Positions 56,473 to 64,000 of a DNA stretch of 64,000 nucleotides are shown piece after piece. This DNA is from Actinacidiphila sp. DG2A-62 (lineage in GTDB: Bacteria > Actinomycetota > Actinomycetes > Streptomycetales > Streptomycetaceae): contig NZ_JAYMGI010000002.1 of NCBI RefSeq assembly GCF_035825295.1, forward strand, positions 2,830,001-2,894,000. The letters run 5' to 3'. Every line of letters begins with the position of its first letter. Within the stretch, counting starts at the first letter, position 1. The notes below the pieces were generated by a model. The model was not told the DNA's origin. It was given only the letters and a program-made list of their open reading frames with translations, and made no database searches. The position numbers and the translations under genes are program-made.

Positions 56473-56855
56473 GGTCCACTGTGGTCGCTCGCGCAGTTCC
56501 CCGCGCCCCTGAAAAGCCGGCCACCCGTCTGCCCCGAACAGGCCGCCCCCGTCCAACGGTCCGCTGGGGTCGCTCGCGCAGTTCCCCGCGCCCCTGAAAA
56601 GCCGGCCACCCGTCTGCTCCGAAACAGGCCGCCCCCGTCCAACGGTCCGCTGGGGTTGCTCGCGCAGTTCCCTGCGCCCCTGAAAAGCCGGCCACCCGTC
56701 TGCCCCGAACAGGCCGCCCCCGTCCACCGGTCCGCTGGGGTTGCTCGCGCAGTTCCCTGCGCCCCTGAAAAGCCGGCCACCCGTCTGCCCCGAACAGGCC
56801 GCCCCCGTCCACCGGTCCGCTGTGGCTGGTCGCGCAGTTCCCCGCGCCCCTGACT
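56473..56855. repeat. 85-bp direct tandem repeat array, 4.5 copies
   Basis: The phrase GCGCAGTTCCCYGCGCCCCT begins at 56491, 56576, 56662, 56747 and 56832, a period of 85-86 bases. Each unit also contains GAAAAGCCGGCCACCCGTCT, then a CCGAACAGGCCGCCCCCGTC segment and a variable GGTCCRCTGKGGT junction. Units are about 95 percent identical. The array is in the 675-base gap between two leftward genes. The remaining gap up to 57047 contains a short AT-richer segment near 56920-56980 but no gene. Confidence 0.93.
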
Positions 56856-57047
56856 ACTCGGCCCGCAGCGCACATGCGGCCCGAGGGGGCGGTCCGGGGG
56901 TGTCCCCGCAGGACTTCGAAAACAACACCGGCAGAAGCAGGCAACGAAACGAGTCACTTTCGAAGTCCGAGGAGATACCCCCGGGACGACCCCGACCCAC
57001 AACGCAACCCAGCGCACCCGGCCAAGCGCAGCGCCCAGCGCCCAGCG

Positions 57048-57443
57048 TCACGCCGACTCGGTGAAACCCTCCGCCAGCTCCACGTTCCGCGCCGCCTCGT
57101 CCAGCGCCGCCCGCAACGTCACCGGATCGTTCACCGCCGCGTCCGTATGCGGCGGCACGAGCCACCCCGCCCCCGCCACCCGTCCCCCGCCGCCCCGCGA
57201 GGACCTGCACGAACTCCCGGGCACATCCCACCCGTCCGCCGTCCCCGGCGGCACCAGGAACTCCAGGCTGTCCCCGGACCGATCGTGGAGCACCGGCCCC
57301 ACCCCCGCCCCCAGCCGCAGGATGTCCACCGCCTCCAGCCCCTGCCGCGCCGGCACCGTCACGATGTCCCGCCCGTCGCCCTCGACGCCGCCCCCCACGC
57401 CGCCACCATCGACCCCGGGCGTCCCGCCCATGCTGTCCACCAC
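57048..57443 (-). CDS. Small conserved hypothetical protein
   Basis: This is a 131-residue soluble protein, ending DAAVNDPVTLRAALDEAARN then VELAEGFTESA, with a conserved-looking core GLEAVDILRLGAGVGPVLHD, LEFLVPPGTADGWDVPGSSC, GAGWLVPPHTDAA. GTG 57443 has GAGGAGG upstream. I recognise the type as a streptomycete protein found with a bifunctional-primase-like N-terminal annotation, but cannot assign a function. No signal or membrane segment. Confidence 0.7.
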   Translation of the reverse strand: MVDSMGGTPGVDGGGVGGGVEGDGRDIVTVPARQGLEAVDILRLGAGVGPVLHDRSGDSLEFLVPPGTADGWDVPGSSCRSSRGGGGRVAGAGWLVPPHTDAAVNDPVTLRAALDEAARNVELAEGFTESA

Positions 57444-57569
57444 GGCAAAAGCCTCCTCGCAGGCGTTTGCGGCGCCCTCCTTGTGACCGGCGCCACATCA
57501 AGTACAACGCCGCGCCGCGTCAACGGCTACGGACGCGTCACGCCTCAAGGGGTGGCGTTTCGTGGCGAA

Positions 57570-58172
57570 TTACCGCGCCGCCTCCAGATGCGCCGTGTCG
57601 TTCCAGCGCTCGATCGCGGGCAGCCCGTACGCCCAGCCGAGGACGGACAGCGACGCCGGCTCCAGCCGCAGCGCCGCCGCGAAGGCGATGTCGAAGCCGA
57701 GCCAGCGCGCGCCGATCGTGCGCAGGACGTGGCCGTGCGCGAAGACCACGACGTCGCGCTCCGCGGACCTGGCCCAGTCGACCACCTCGTCGGCGCGCGC
57801 GGCCAGCGCCGCGAGGCTCTCGCCGCCGGGCACGCCGTCACGCCAGATGTGGAAGCCGGGCTGCCGCTCCTGGAGCTGCGCGGGGGTCAGGCCCTCGTAG
57901 TCGCCGTAGTCCCACTCCAGCAGCGCGTCCCACTCCTTGGCGCGGTCGCCGAGCCCGGCCAGCCGCGCGGTGTCGGCGGCGCGCAGCAGCGGGCTGGTGC
58001 GGACCTCGGCGTCGGGCAGGCCGTTCCAGGGCGCCGCGGCGAGGCGGCCGGCCAGCAGCCGGGCGGTGCGCTCGCCCTCCTCGGTCAGCGGGATGTCGGT
58101 GCGGCCGGTGTGGCGGCCCAGCCGGGACCACTCCGTCTGCCCGTGCCGTACGAGGATGATGCGCGGTGCCAA
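57570..58172 (-). CDS. Histidine phosphatase (phosphoglycerate-mutase-like)
   Basis: This is a 200-residue protein of the histidine phosphatase superfamily. The catalytic RHG motif is in [20 protein letters not shown], the supporting Arg in [17 protein letters not shown], the Glu in [18 protein letters not shown] and the second His in [19 protein letters not shown]. The start is TTG 58172 with GAAAGG upstream. Substrate unknown (sugar phosphate or other phosphoester). Confidence 0.9.
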   Translation of the reverse strand: MAPRIILVRHGQTEWSRLGRHTGRTDIPLTEEGERTARLLAGRLAAAPWNGLPDAEVRTSPLLRAADTARLAGLGDRAKEWDALLEWDYGDYEGLTPAQLQERQPGFHIWRDGVPGGESLAALAARADEVVDWARSAERDVVVFAHGHVLRTIGARWLGFDIAFAAALRLEPASLSVLGWAYGLPAIERWNDTAHLEAAR

Positions 58173-58266
58173 TGCAGGGCCTTTCGTTCAGGTCGTCGGA
58201 AAACCCTACGCCCCGGGGCCGCGACGCCACGGCTCGCCCCCGCCGGCCCCGCGCCCGCGCGCGGCC

Positions 58267-58962
58267 CTACGCCCCCGCCGCCGCCACCCCGCCGAGCAGC
58301 CCGTCCAGCAGCGCGTCGAGCCCCCGCTCGTACTGGCCGCCGGTGTCGTCGTGCGCGCACAGCAGTTCCGGCGCGAGGGAGACGACGGCCGGGTAGCGCT
58401 CGGGGGGCAGGGCGGCCAGCTTGGCGCGGACCCGGTCCCGTACGCCCTCCTCGGACAGCGCGCGGGCGCGCCGGGTGGTCCACAGCGCGGCCCCCACGGT
58501 GAACTGCATGAGCGCGACGTGCGCGCCGGCGGCCTCGGAGCGGGACAGCCCGGTCCGGTGCAGCAGGCCGAGCATGCGGTCGATGACGGCTATGGCGTCG
58601 TCGCCGCGCAGCGGCCGGACGGTGAGCAGCTGGAGCGCCGAGGGGTGCTCGGTGAACAGCCGGTAGACGCCGCGGCACACCTCGCGCAGTTCGGCGCGGG
58701 GGTCGGCGCAGCCGCCGGGGGGCAGCTCGATGGTGTCCAGCAGGCGCTCGGTGACCGCGTCGGTGATCTCTTCCTTGTTGCGGAAGTGGGAGTACACCGC
58801 CATCGTGCCCACGCCCAGCTCCTCGGCGAGCGCGCGCATGGTGAAGGCGGCGGCGCCCTCGCGGTCGAGCAGACCGACGGCCGCCCGGAGGATACGATCC
58901 GGGTTCAGCGTGTTGCGGGGTGCGCGGCGCCGCTGGGGGCTGACCGGCTGGGTGGCGGGCAT
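58267..58962 (-). CDS. TetR-family regulator
   Basis: This is a 231-residue regulator with HTH LLDREGAAAFTMRALAEELG then VGTMAVYSHFRNKEEITDAV and a TetR_C-type ligand domain. ATG 58962. It is divergent from the PAP2 gene, separated by 381 bases holding a palindromic CGTACG pair, so it probably controls that gene and itself. Confidence 0.88.
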   Translation of the reverse strand: MPATQPVSPQRRRAPRNTLNPDRILRAAVGLLDREGAAAFTMRALAEELGVGTMAVYSHFRNKEEITDAVTERLLDTIELPPGGCADPRAELREVCRGVYRLFTEHPSALQLLTVRPLRGDDAIAVIDRMLGLLHRTGLSRSEAAGAHVALMQFTVGAALWTTRRARALSEEGVRDRVRAKLAALPPERYPAVVSLAPELLCAHDDTGGQYERGLDALLDGLLGGVAAAGA

Positions 58963-59250
58963 GGCGTCTCTTGTTCTCGACCTGCTGCTTCTCGGCGTGC
59001 TGCGGACTGCTGGGGACTGCTGGGGCTTGCTGCGGACTCGTGCGGACGCCCTCGACCTGCGGCGACGCGCCCCGCGGGGACGCGTGGAGCTCGGCTGCCG
59101 GCGGAGCCGGCCGCGGGGACGGGCAACCCGACCGGGCGGACCGGGCGTCCTCGTGCGTGTGCATACCCCGTGGCCGGTGCCAGGACACCGTACGATGCGG
59201 GGCTCGGCGGAAGTCGCCGGGGGCCGCCGGAATAATCCGGGGCGGTGCGC

Positions 59251-59280
59251 TGTCCGTCTAACGTACGTCGTACGGTAAAA
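59251..59280. promoter_or_regulatory. Putative TetR operator before the PAP2 gene
   Basis: CGTACG occurs twice with one intervening base (59262-59274) within TAACGTACGTCGTACGGTAA, a near-symmetric element 64 bases upstream of the PAP2 start. The remaining 58963-59343 gap contains CTGCTG/GGACTGCTGGGG short repeats (58980-59040) and nothing else recognisable. Confidence 0.6.
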
Positions 59281-59343
59281 AGCCTACGACACAAGTCCAT
59301 GACCGCCGGAAGCGGCCTCGGAGAACCTGGAGAGACGTCCCCT

Positions 59344-60507
59344 ATGACGATCACCGCCGCCGCGCCGCGAGCCGCCGCCTACCGCGGCCGGCTCCGCTGG
59401 TGGACCGAGCTGCCGCTCATCGCCGTGGTCTACGCGCTGTACTCCGGCGCCCGGCTGCTGGTGCGCGGCGACGTGGACGACGCGGTGGAGCACGGCCTGG
59501 ACATCCTGCACTTCGAGCAGCTGACGCACCTGGACCCCGAGGGCTTCTTCAACCGGCTCTTCACCGACCACGCGTTCCTGGGCGTGCCGGCCGACTTCGC
59601 CTACGCCTCGCTGCACTACATCGTGACCCCGACGGTCCTGGTCTGGCTCTGGCGCCGGCGCCCCACGCACTACCGGACGGCCCGCACCTGGCTGATGATC
59701 TCCACGCTGATCGGCCTGGTCGGCTTCACCCTGGTGCCCACCGCCCCGCCGCGGCTGCTCACCGGCCACCACGGCTTCATCGACACGATGGCGCAGTACG
59801 GCTCGTACGGCTGGTGGGGCACCGACGCGAGCGCGCCGCGCGGCATGGGCCACCTGACCAACGAGTACGCGGCGATGCCCAGCCTGCACGTGGGCTGGTC
59901 GCTGTGGTGCGGCATCATGCTCTTCCGCTACGGGCGGCACTGGACGGTCCGCACCCTGGGCGTCCTCTACCCGCTGGTCACCGCCCTGGTGGTGATGGGC
60001 ACGGCGAACCACTACCTGATGGACGCGGCGGCGGGCGTGGCCGTGATGGGCCTCGGCTTCCTGCTGGCCAAGCCGGCGCTGCGCGGTGTGGACGCGCTGC
60101 GGGCGCGGGCGCTCGCGGCGGTCGGCGCCGGAGGGTCGGCGACGGCGGAGGCGGCCGACTCGGCGGAGGCGGCGGGTCCGGCGGAGGCGGCCGAGGCGGG
60201 TCCGGTGGCGTTCGCGCCCGCGATCGGCGGCGGCTCCGGCGCCGGCGCCCGCGCGGAGGGCGCCGGGGACCCGGACATCGCCGGGAACCCGGACACCGCG
60301 GACAGCACGAGCAGCACGAACAGCATGGACACCGACGCCGCGGACACCGGCGGCGCGGGCCGCGACGACGCCGCGCACCCCGGCGCGGAACCGGTCAGGT
60401 CGCTGGTGCAGCGGACGGTTCCCGTGCCCCGCGCCGGACGCCGTACGGACACCGCGGACGGCGCCGCGGACGCCGTGGAGGCCCCCGCTCGCAGCGGACT
60501 GTCCTGA
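59344..60507 (+). CDS. PAP2-family membrane phosphatase/inositol phosphoceramide-synthase-like
   Basis: This is a 387-residue membrane protein with about six helices. Phosphatase motifs are visible in EYAAMPSLHVGWSLWCGIML (PSxH) and VVMGTANHYLMDAAAGVAVM (active-site His). The first motif region is less clear, as usual for AUR1-like actinobacterial members. The C-terminal 110 residues are Ala/Glu/Asp-rich and cytoplasmic, without similarity. ATG 59344 has GGAGAG upstream. Likely role is lipid phosphate turnover or phosphoinositol transfer. Confidence 0.88.
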   Translation: MTITAAAPRAAAYRGRLRWWTELPLIAVVYALYSGARLLVRGDVDDAVEHGLDILHFEQLTHLDPEGFFNRLFTDHAFLGVPADFAYASLHYIVTPTVLVWLWRRRPTHYRTARTWLMISTLIGLVGFTLVPTAPPRLLTGHHGFIDTMAQYGSYGWWGTDASAPRGMGHLTNEYAAMPSLHVGWSLWCGIMLFRYGRHWTVRTLGVLYPLVTALVVMGTANHYLMDAAAGVAVMGLGFLLAKPALRGVDALRARALAAVGAGGSATAEAADSAEAAGPAEAAEAGPVAFAPAIGGGSGAGARAEGAGDPDIAGNPDTADSTSSTNSMDTDAADTGGAGRDDAAHPGAEPVRSLVQRTVPVPRAGRRTDTADGAADAVEAPARSGLS

Positions 60508-60528
60508 CCGGGTGCCAGACTCTCCCAG

Positions 60529-62169
60529 GTGAGCACTGAGCACCGCCCCCTGCGGGAGCGTCTGGCCGCGCTGCGCGGCCCCGCCGTCCCGCCGCGCCCG
60601 CTCGACGCGCGGGCGCTCGCCGCGCTGGCCGCCAACCCCGGGTGCCGTCGCCGGGCCGTGCTAGACGCCGCGGGCGTCGACAAGGGCGCGGTGGCCGGGC
60701 GGCTGGGCGCGCCGGCGCCGTTCGGCCAGTCCCGGTTCGCCTTCTCGCGCGGGCACGCCTTCGAGGCCCGGCTGAAGGCCGACCGCTGCGCGGAGCTGCT
60801 GCGGCTGCTCGCGGTGCACGCGGACGCGCCGGAGCAGGCGGGCACGGAGGGCGTCGCGGACCCGGCGGACCGGGCGGACGCGGCGGGCGCGGCGGACCGG
60901 GCGGATGCCGCGGCCTCGGGGGACGGCGCGGCGGAGTGGACCGGCGCGGCGCAGCCGGCCGACGCGGCCGGCGCCGCGGTGCCGGACCTGTCCGCGCCCG
61001 GGCCGCAGGGCCGCGCCGCCCGTACGAGGATGGCGCTCGCGGAGGCCGCGCCCGGCGCGTGGACGCTGCTCGACCACCCGATGCTGGCGCTGGAGGCGGC
61101 GGGCTCGACCGCGTACCTGGAGCCGGACGCCGTGGCGGTCGGCCCGGACGGGCGGCTGACCGTGATCGAGATCAAGTCGTTCCCGATCCTGGACGGCGCC
61201 GCGGACCCGGTGAAGGTGGGCGCGGCGGCGCGGCAGGCGGCGGTCTACGCGCTGGCGCTGGACGAGCTCGCGCCGGGCCGTACCGAGCCGTCGTTCCTGC
61301 TCGTCTGCCCCAAGGACTTCTCCAACCTGCCGACCGCGCAGTGGGTCGACGTGCGCAAGCAGCTCGCCGTGACGCGGCGGCAGCTGGCGCGGCTGACCCG
61401 GATCGAGGAGATCGTCGCGGCGCTGCCCGAGGGCGCGAGCTTCGACCTCGCGCCGGACGCGGCGGGCGCGGCCACCCGCCCGGCCGCCGACCTCGCCGCC
61501 GCGGTGGACGCGGTCCCCGCGGTGTACGCGCCGGAGTGCCTGTCCACCTGCGAGCTGGCCTTCCACTGCCGGGCCGGGGCCCGCGCCGCCGACCGCGTCG
61601 AGGCGCTCGGCCGTTCGCTCCGCGCCGACCTCGGCGACCTCACGACCACCGGCGCGGTGCTGTCCGCCGCGGCGGGCGCGGCCGGCGACCCGGACGATCC
61701 GGCGGTCCAGGCGCTGCGGCGCGCCGCGCGGTTGCGCGCGGAGGCGCTGGGGTCCGCCTCGGGCGCGCCCACGATGCCCGGCGCCTGCCCGCCGCCCGAG
61801 GCAGGAGCGGTGCCCGAGGCAGGGGCGGTGCTTCCGGCTGAGTCGACGCCCGGAGCCGGGTCGACGCCCCCGGCCGATCCGCCGCCCCAGGCGGGGTCTG
61901 CGCCCGCGGTCGGACCGCTGTCCGCAGTCGGACCGCTGTCCGCGGTCGGACCGGTGCCGGACCCGCGGCCGGCAGCCGACGCGGACGCCGGGACGACCGG
62001 GTCCGGCGTCGGGACGCGGCCGGCAGCCGGGCGCGCGTCCGCAGCCGGGCGTGGGCCCGTGACCGAACCCGTGACGAACTCCGCGACCGGGCCCGCGGCC
62101 GGGCGCGAACCCGGCGTCGGCAGCCGCGGAAGCGGTCCCGCCACGCGCTCGGAAGGGGGGACGGCGTGA
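60529..62169 (+). CDS. RecB/Cas4-type Fe-S nuclease-like protein
   Basis: This is a 546-residue protein I interpret as a PD-(D/E)XK exonuclease with an iron-sulphur cluster. Motifs in order: Cys39 (AANPGCRRRAVLDAAG), SRGHAFEARLK with His76/Glu79, Asp200 (AYLEPDAVAVG), Glu214-Ile-Lys216 (TVIEIKSFPILDG), the RecB QxxxY motif Gln236-Tyr240 (ARQAAVYALAL), and a C-terminal cluster Cys337-x3-Cys341-x5-Cys347 (ECLSTCELAFHC). One early and three late Cys is the Cas4/AddB arrangement. Residues beyond about 410 are Pro/Ala/Gly low complexity. GTG 60529. The next gene overlaps by GTGA. The assignment is by motif reading only. Confidence 0.72.
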   Translation: MSTEHRPLRERLAALRGPAVPPRPLDARALAALAANPGCRRRAVLDAAGVDKGAVAGRLGAPAPFGQSRFAFSRGHAFEARLKADRCAELLRLLAVHADAPEQAGTEGVADPADRADAAGAADRADAAASGDGAAEWTGAAQPADAAGAAVPDLSAPGPQGRAARTRMALAEAAPGAWTLLDHPMLALEAAGSTAYLEPDAVAVGPDGRLTVIEIKSFPILDGAADPVKVGAAARQAAVYALALDELAPGRTEPSFLLVCPKDFSNLPTAQWVDVRKQLAVTRRQLARLTRIEEIVAALPEGASFDLAPDAAGAATRPAADLAAAVDAVPAVYAPECLSTCELAFHCRAGARAADRVEALGRSLRADLGDLTTTGAVLSAAAGAAGDPDDPAVQALRRAARLRAEALGSASGAPTMPGACPPPEAGAVPEAGAVLPAESTPGAGSTPPADPPPQAGSAPAVGPLSAVGPLSAVGPVPDPRPAADADAGTTGSGVGTRPAAGRASAAGRGPVTEPVTNSATGPAAGREPGVGSRGSGPATRSEGGTA

Positions 62170-63962
62170 GCGTGCTGCAGGCACTGGCGCGGGCGGAGGC
62201 CGTGGCGGGCCGGCGGGCGGTGCCCGCGGCGACGGTGTGCCACCGCCACCTCTCCGAACGCCCCCTCGTCCTCGTGCCGTTGACGACCGCGGGCGAGGCG
62301 GGCGCGCCGCTGGGCGCGCTGGTGGGCACGGACCGGGACGCGCCGCGACTGCTGGTGGTGCCGCAGCCGCTCGACCGCGAGCTGCGGTTCCGCTTCTTCG
62401 CCGAGCTGGCCGACGCGCTGCTGCCGCTGCTGGAGAAGTACGCGGACGCGGTGGACGTGGAGCCGGCCACGCGCAACCGCGAGGAGACGGAGGTGTGCGC
62501 GGACGCCCTCCAGATCGTGGTGCCCAACTCCGCGGCGGTGGAGTACGTCCGGCTGCTCGGCCGTTCGACGCGCTTCCTGCGCACCGCGGAGGACGACCCC
62601 GAGGCGCCGCACCCCGTACCGGCGCCGCTGCCGCTGCTCGGCCGCTGGCTGACCCACTACGCCGAGCGGGCCCGCACGCCCGGCAGCGCGCTGCTGCTGG
62701 CCGCGACCGAGCTGCTGACGCGGCACTGGACGACCGGGCAGAGCGCGATGGAGGACCAGCACCTGGGCGCGCTGCTCGGCTGGATCGACCCGCCGGCCGG
62801 GCTGGACGGCCCTGCGGCGGCGGCCCGCGCGGAGACCGGGCGCGGCCCGGACGGCCTGCTGTTCAGTCCCCCGGCCGGCCCCGCGACCGATCCCGCCTTC
62901 GACAACCGCGTCCTCGCGCCGGCGCTCGAACGCTATGACGCCGCGCGCAAGGCCCTGCGGGCGGCGGCAGCGTCCGAGCCCAAGCCGACGCCACCGACAC
63001 CGACGCCGACACCGACGCCGGGGGTCGCGCCGGGGTCCCCGCGGGAGCTGGAGTCGAGGGTGGAGGCCGCCGAGGCGGAGGTACGGCGGCTGGTGGAGTC
63101 CCAGTTGCGGCCCGCGTGGGACGACGTCTGGCGGAGCCTGGACCTGCTGCGGGCGCTGCCGCCGGGTGCGCACACCGAGGAGCGCTGGAAGCGCGACCGG
63201 TGGTCGTTCACCGGCCACCGCGACCGGGTGCGGGCCGGCGAGCCGCCGCAGCCGCGGCGCGACGACGCGATCACCGCGGCGCAGAAGCTCGCGACGCGCG
63301 AGACGGCGCAGGCGCGGCTGTCCGCGCAGGAGGCGCTGGACGATCCGCTGGCGATGGCGGCGCGGCGGCTGGCCGGCGAGGCGTTCGCGGGCGAGGTGGT
63401 CGCGGTGGAGATGGCGTACTCCGAGGGCCGCCGCCCGATGCCGCGGCCCCTGGTCACCCTGGTGACCTCCGACCAGCCCCAGGCGGAGCCCGGCGCGAAG
63501 TGCTTCCGCGCGCTCCCCGACGCGAAGTCCCCCCAGTCGGCCACGCTCGTCACGATCGCTCCGAGCGGCACCGGCGGCGCGGGTGGGGACGGGGTCCCGG
63601 GTGGCGTCGCGGAAGGCGGCGCGGGAGCCGTCGCGGAAGGCGGCGCCGGGGCCGTCGCGGAGGGCACGCGGTGGGCGGTCACCGTGCGCCTGACCGGTGG
63701 GATGGGCAGCGGGCGTACGCCGCGCGAGGGTTCCGTGCCCGCGGCGGGCGACCCCGTGACGTTCACCCTCTTCGAGCACGAGCCCCGCGGCGGCCCCGCC
63801 CTGCCCGACGCCGAGCAGACGCCCTGGACGCACGGCGGTCCGCCCGGCGCCGACCGCCCGGCCGCCGCGGCGCCGGGCGCGGCCCCGACCACGCCCCCGA
63901 CCACGCCCCCGGCCGCGCGAGCCGACGACCCCGACCCCGTCACCGCGGAGGACTTCCTGTGA
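62166..63962 (+). CDS. Unrecognised protein, partner of the Fe-S nuclease
   Basis: This is a 598-residue soluble protein starting at GTG 62166, overlapping the nuclease stop. I recognise no domain. Visible: a compact N-half (LGALVGTDRDAPRLLVVPQP, FRFFAELADALLPLLEKYAD, DALQIVVPNSAAVEYVRLLG), a PTPT linker near residue 277, a helical segment with heptad-like charges (RELESRVEAAEAEVRRLVES) and a basic stretch (ERWKRDRWSFTGHRDRVRAG), then a beta-rich end (RWAVTVRLTGGMG, VTFTLFEHEPRGG). A seven-residue Gly/Ala repeat (AEGGAGAV) occurs twice. Its stop overlaps the next start (GTGA), so it is the middle gene of at least three. Confidence 0.7.
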   Translation: MSVLQALARAEAVAGRRAVPAATVCHRHLSERPLVLVPLTTAGEAGAPLGALVGTDRDAPRLLVVPQPLDRELRFRFFAELADALLPLLEKYADAVDVEPATRNREETEVCADALQIVVPNSAAVEYVRLLGRSTRFLRTAEDDPEAPHPVPAPLPLLGRWLTHYAERARTPGSALLLAATELLTRHWTTGQSAMEDQHLGALLGWIDPPAGLDGPAAAARAETGRGPDGLLFSPPAGPATDPAFDNRVLAPALERYDAARKALRAAAASEPKPTPPTPTPTPTPGVAPGSPRELESRVEAAEAEVRRLVESQLRPAWDDVWRSLDLLRALPPGAHTEERWKRDRWSFTGHRDRVRAGEPPQPRRDDAITAAQKLATRETAQARLSAQEALDDPLAMAARRLAGEAFAGEVVAVEMAYSEGRRPMPRPLVTLVTSDQPQAEPGAKCFRALPDAKSPQSATLVTIAPSGTGGAGGDGVPGGVAEGGAGAVAEGGAGAVAEGTRWAVTVRLTGGMGSGRTPREGSVPAAGDPVTFTLFEHEPRGGPALPDAEQTPWTHGGPPGADRPAAAAPGAAPTTPPTTPPAARADDPDPVTAEDFL

Positions 63963-64000
63963 CGCACCCCGTGCGCACGCCGCCGAGCGCCGCACCGCAC
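63959..64000 (+). CDS. Start of a third operon gene (truncated by window end)
   Basis: GTG 63959 overlaps the previous stop and opens VTHPVRTPPSAAPH; only 14 codons are visible. The coupling suggests a further subunit. In comparable actinobacterial loci a helicase/AAA ATPase follows such a nuclease, but nothing in these bases shows it. Confidence 0.45.
   Translation, partial: MTHPVRTPPSAAPH

Noticed and set aside
56473..56855. CRISPR array
   Set aside because: Units are contiguous 85-bp direct repeats without unique spacers, and no cas genes are near. The Cas4-like gene at 60.5 kb is not accompanied by CRISPR repeats.
55530..57017. Upstream extension of the spermidine-synthase-like frame through the 85-bp array
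   Set aside because: The extension merely translates the tandem repeats (RLFRGAGNCAS recurring). Homology begins at GTG 56372.

Overview
The window is very GC-rich actinobacterial chromosome, almost certainly from the family Streptomycetaceae. The evidence is extreme G/C at third codon positions, an adpA gene carrying the classic in-frame TTA (bldA-dependent) codon, a cebR-cebEFG-bglC cellobiose locus and a whiE-type spore-pigment cluster. From memory, the left half is collinear with the Streptomyces coelicolor segment around SCO2770-SCO2798 (speB, phosphatase, acyl-CoA dehydrogenase, TetR, accD1-accA1-hmgL-acdH, hexosaminidase, glmS2, adpA, orn, ceb). The desferrioxamine genes that sit between acdH and the hexosaminidase in that reference are absent here.

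Layout. 1-3.4 kb: 5' part of an ABC exporter, agmatinase-family ureohydrolase, a phosphatase. 3.5-12.6 kb: acyl-CoA/leucine catabolism in two divergent operons (tesB and an acyl-CoA dehydrogenase to the left; carboxylase beta and alpha subunits, HMG-CoA lyase and a second dehydrogenase to the right), with a TetR gene and a perfect 18-bp-arm operator between them. 12.7-20.8 kb: GH20 hexosaminidase, a small conserved protein, GlmS, a universal stress protein, AdpA, oligoribonuclease, tRNA-His. 20.9-38.2 kb: a cellulose/glucan/chitin module: CBM2-GH5, CBM2-GH48, CBM32x2-GH64, CebR, CebEFG, BglC and a CBM2-GH18 chitinase. Perfect or near-perfect CebR boxes (TGGGAGCGCTCCCA) precede GH48, cebE and cebR, with degenerate ones before GH5 and GH64, so secreted cellulases, cellobiose uptake and intracellular beta-glucosidase look like one regulon. 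38.5-41.4 kb: class F sortase, a small membrane-anchored surface protein, a Tat-type multicopper oxidase. 41.5-50.7 kb: type II polyketide (spore pigment) cluster in whiE order (ORFVIII divergent; ORFI, II, III, IV, V, VI, VII) plus an O-methyltransferase. 50.9-64 kb: secreted beta-helix protein, two-component system, small membrane protein, spermidine-synthase-like methyltransferase, an 85-bp tandem repeat array, histidine phosphatase, TetR/PAP2 pair, and the start of an operon encoding a RecB/Cas4-type Fe-S nuclease with an unrecognised partner.

Caveat: six genes (phosphatase, accA1, GH48, bglC, the FAD hydroxylase, the chain-length factor) and probably a seventh (whiE ORFI) are broken by a single missing base, always in or beside a G or C run and always repaired by adding one base. 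This is the signature of residual homopolymer errors in the assembly, not of seven pseudogenes. These genes are given as full-length CDS spans with the break noted.

The best candidate for something under-described is the right-edge operon (60.5-64 kb). Other points worth attention are the duplicated CebR-regulated promoter core, minisatellites that repeat a signal-peptidase site, and the 85-bp intergenic array.
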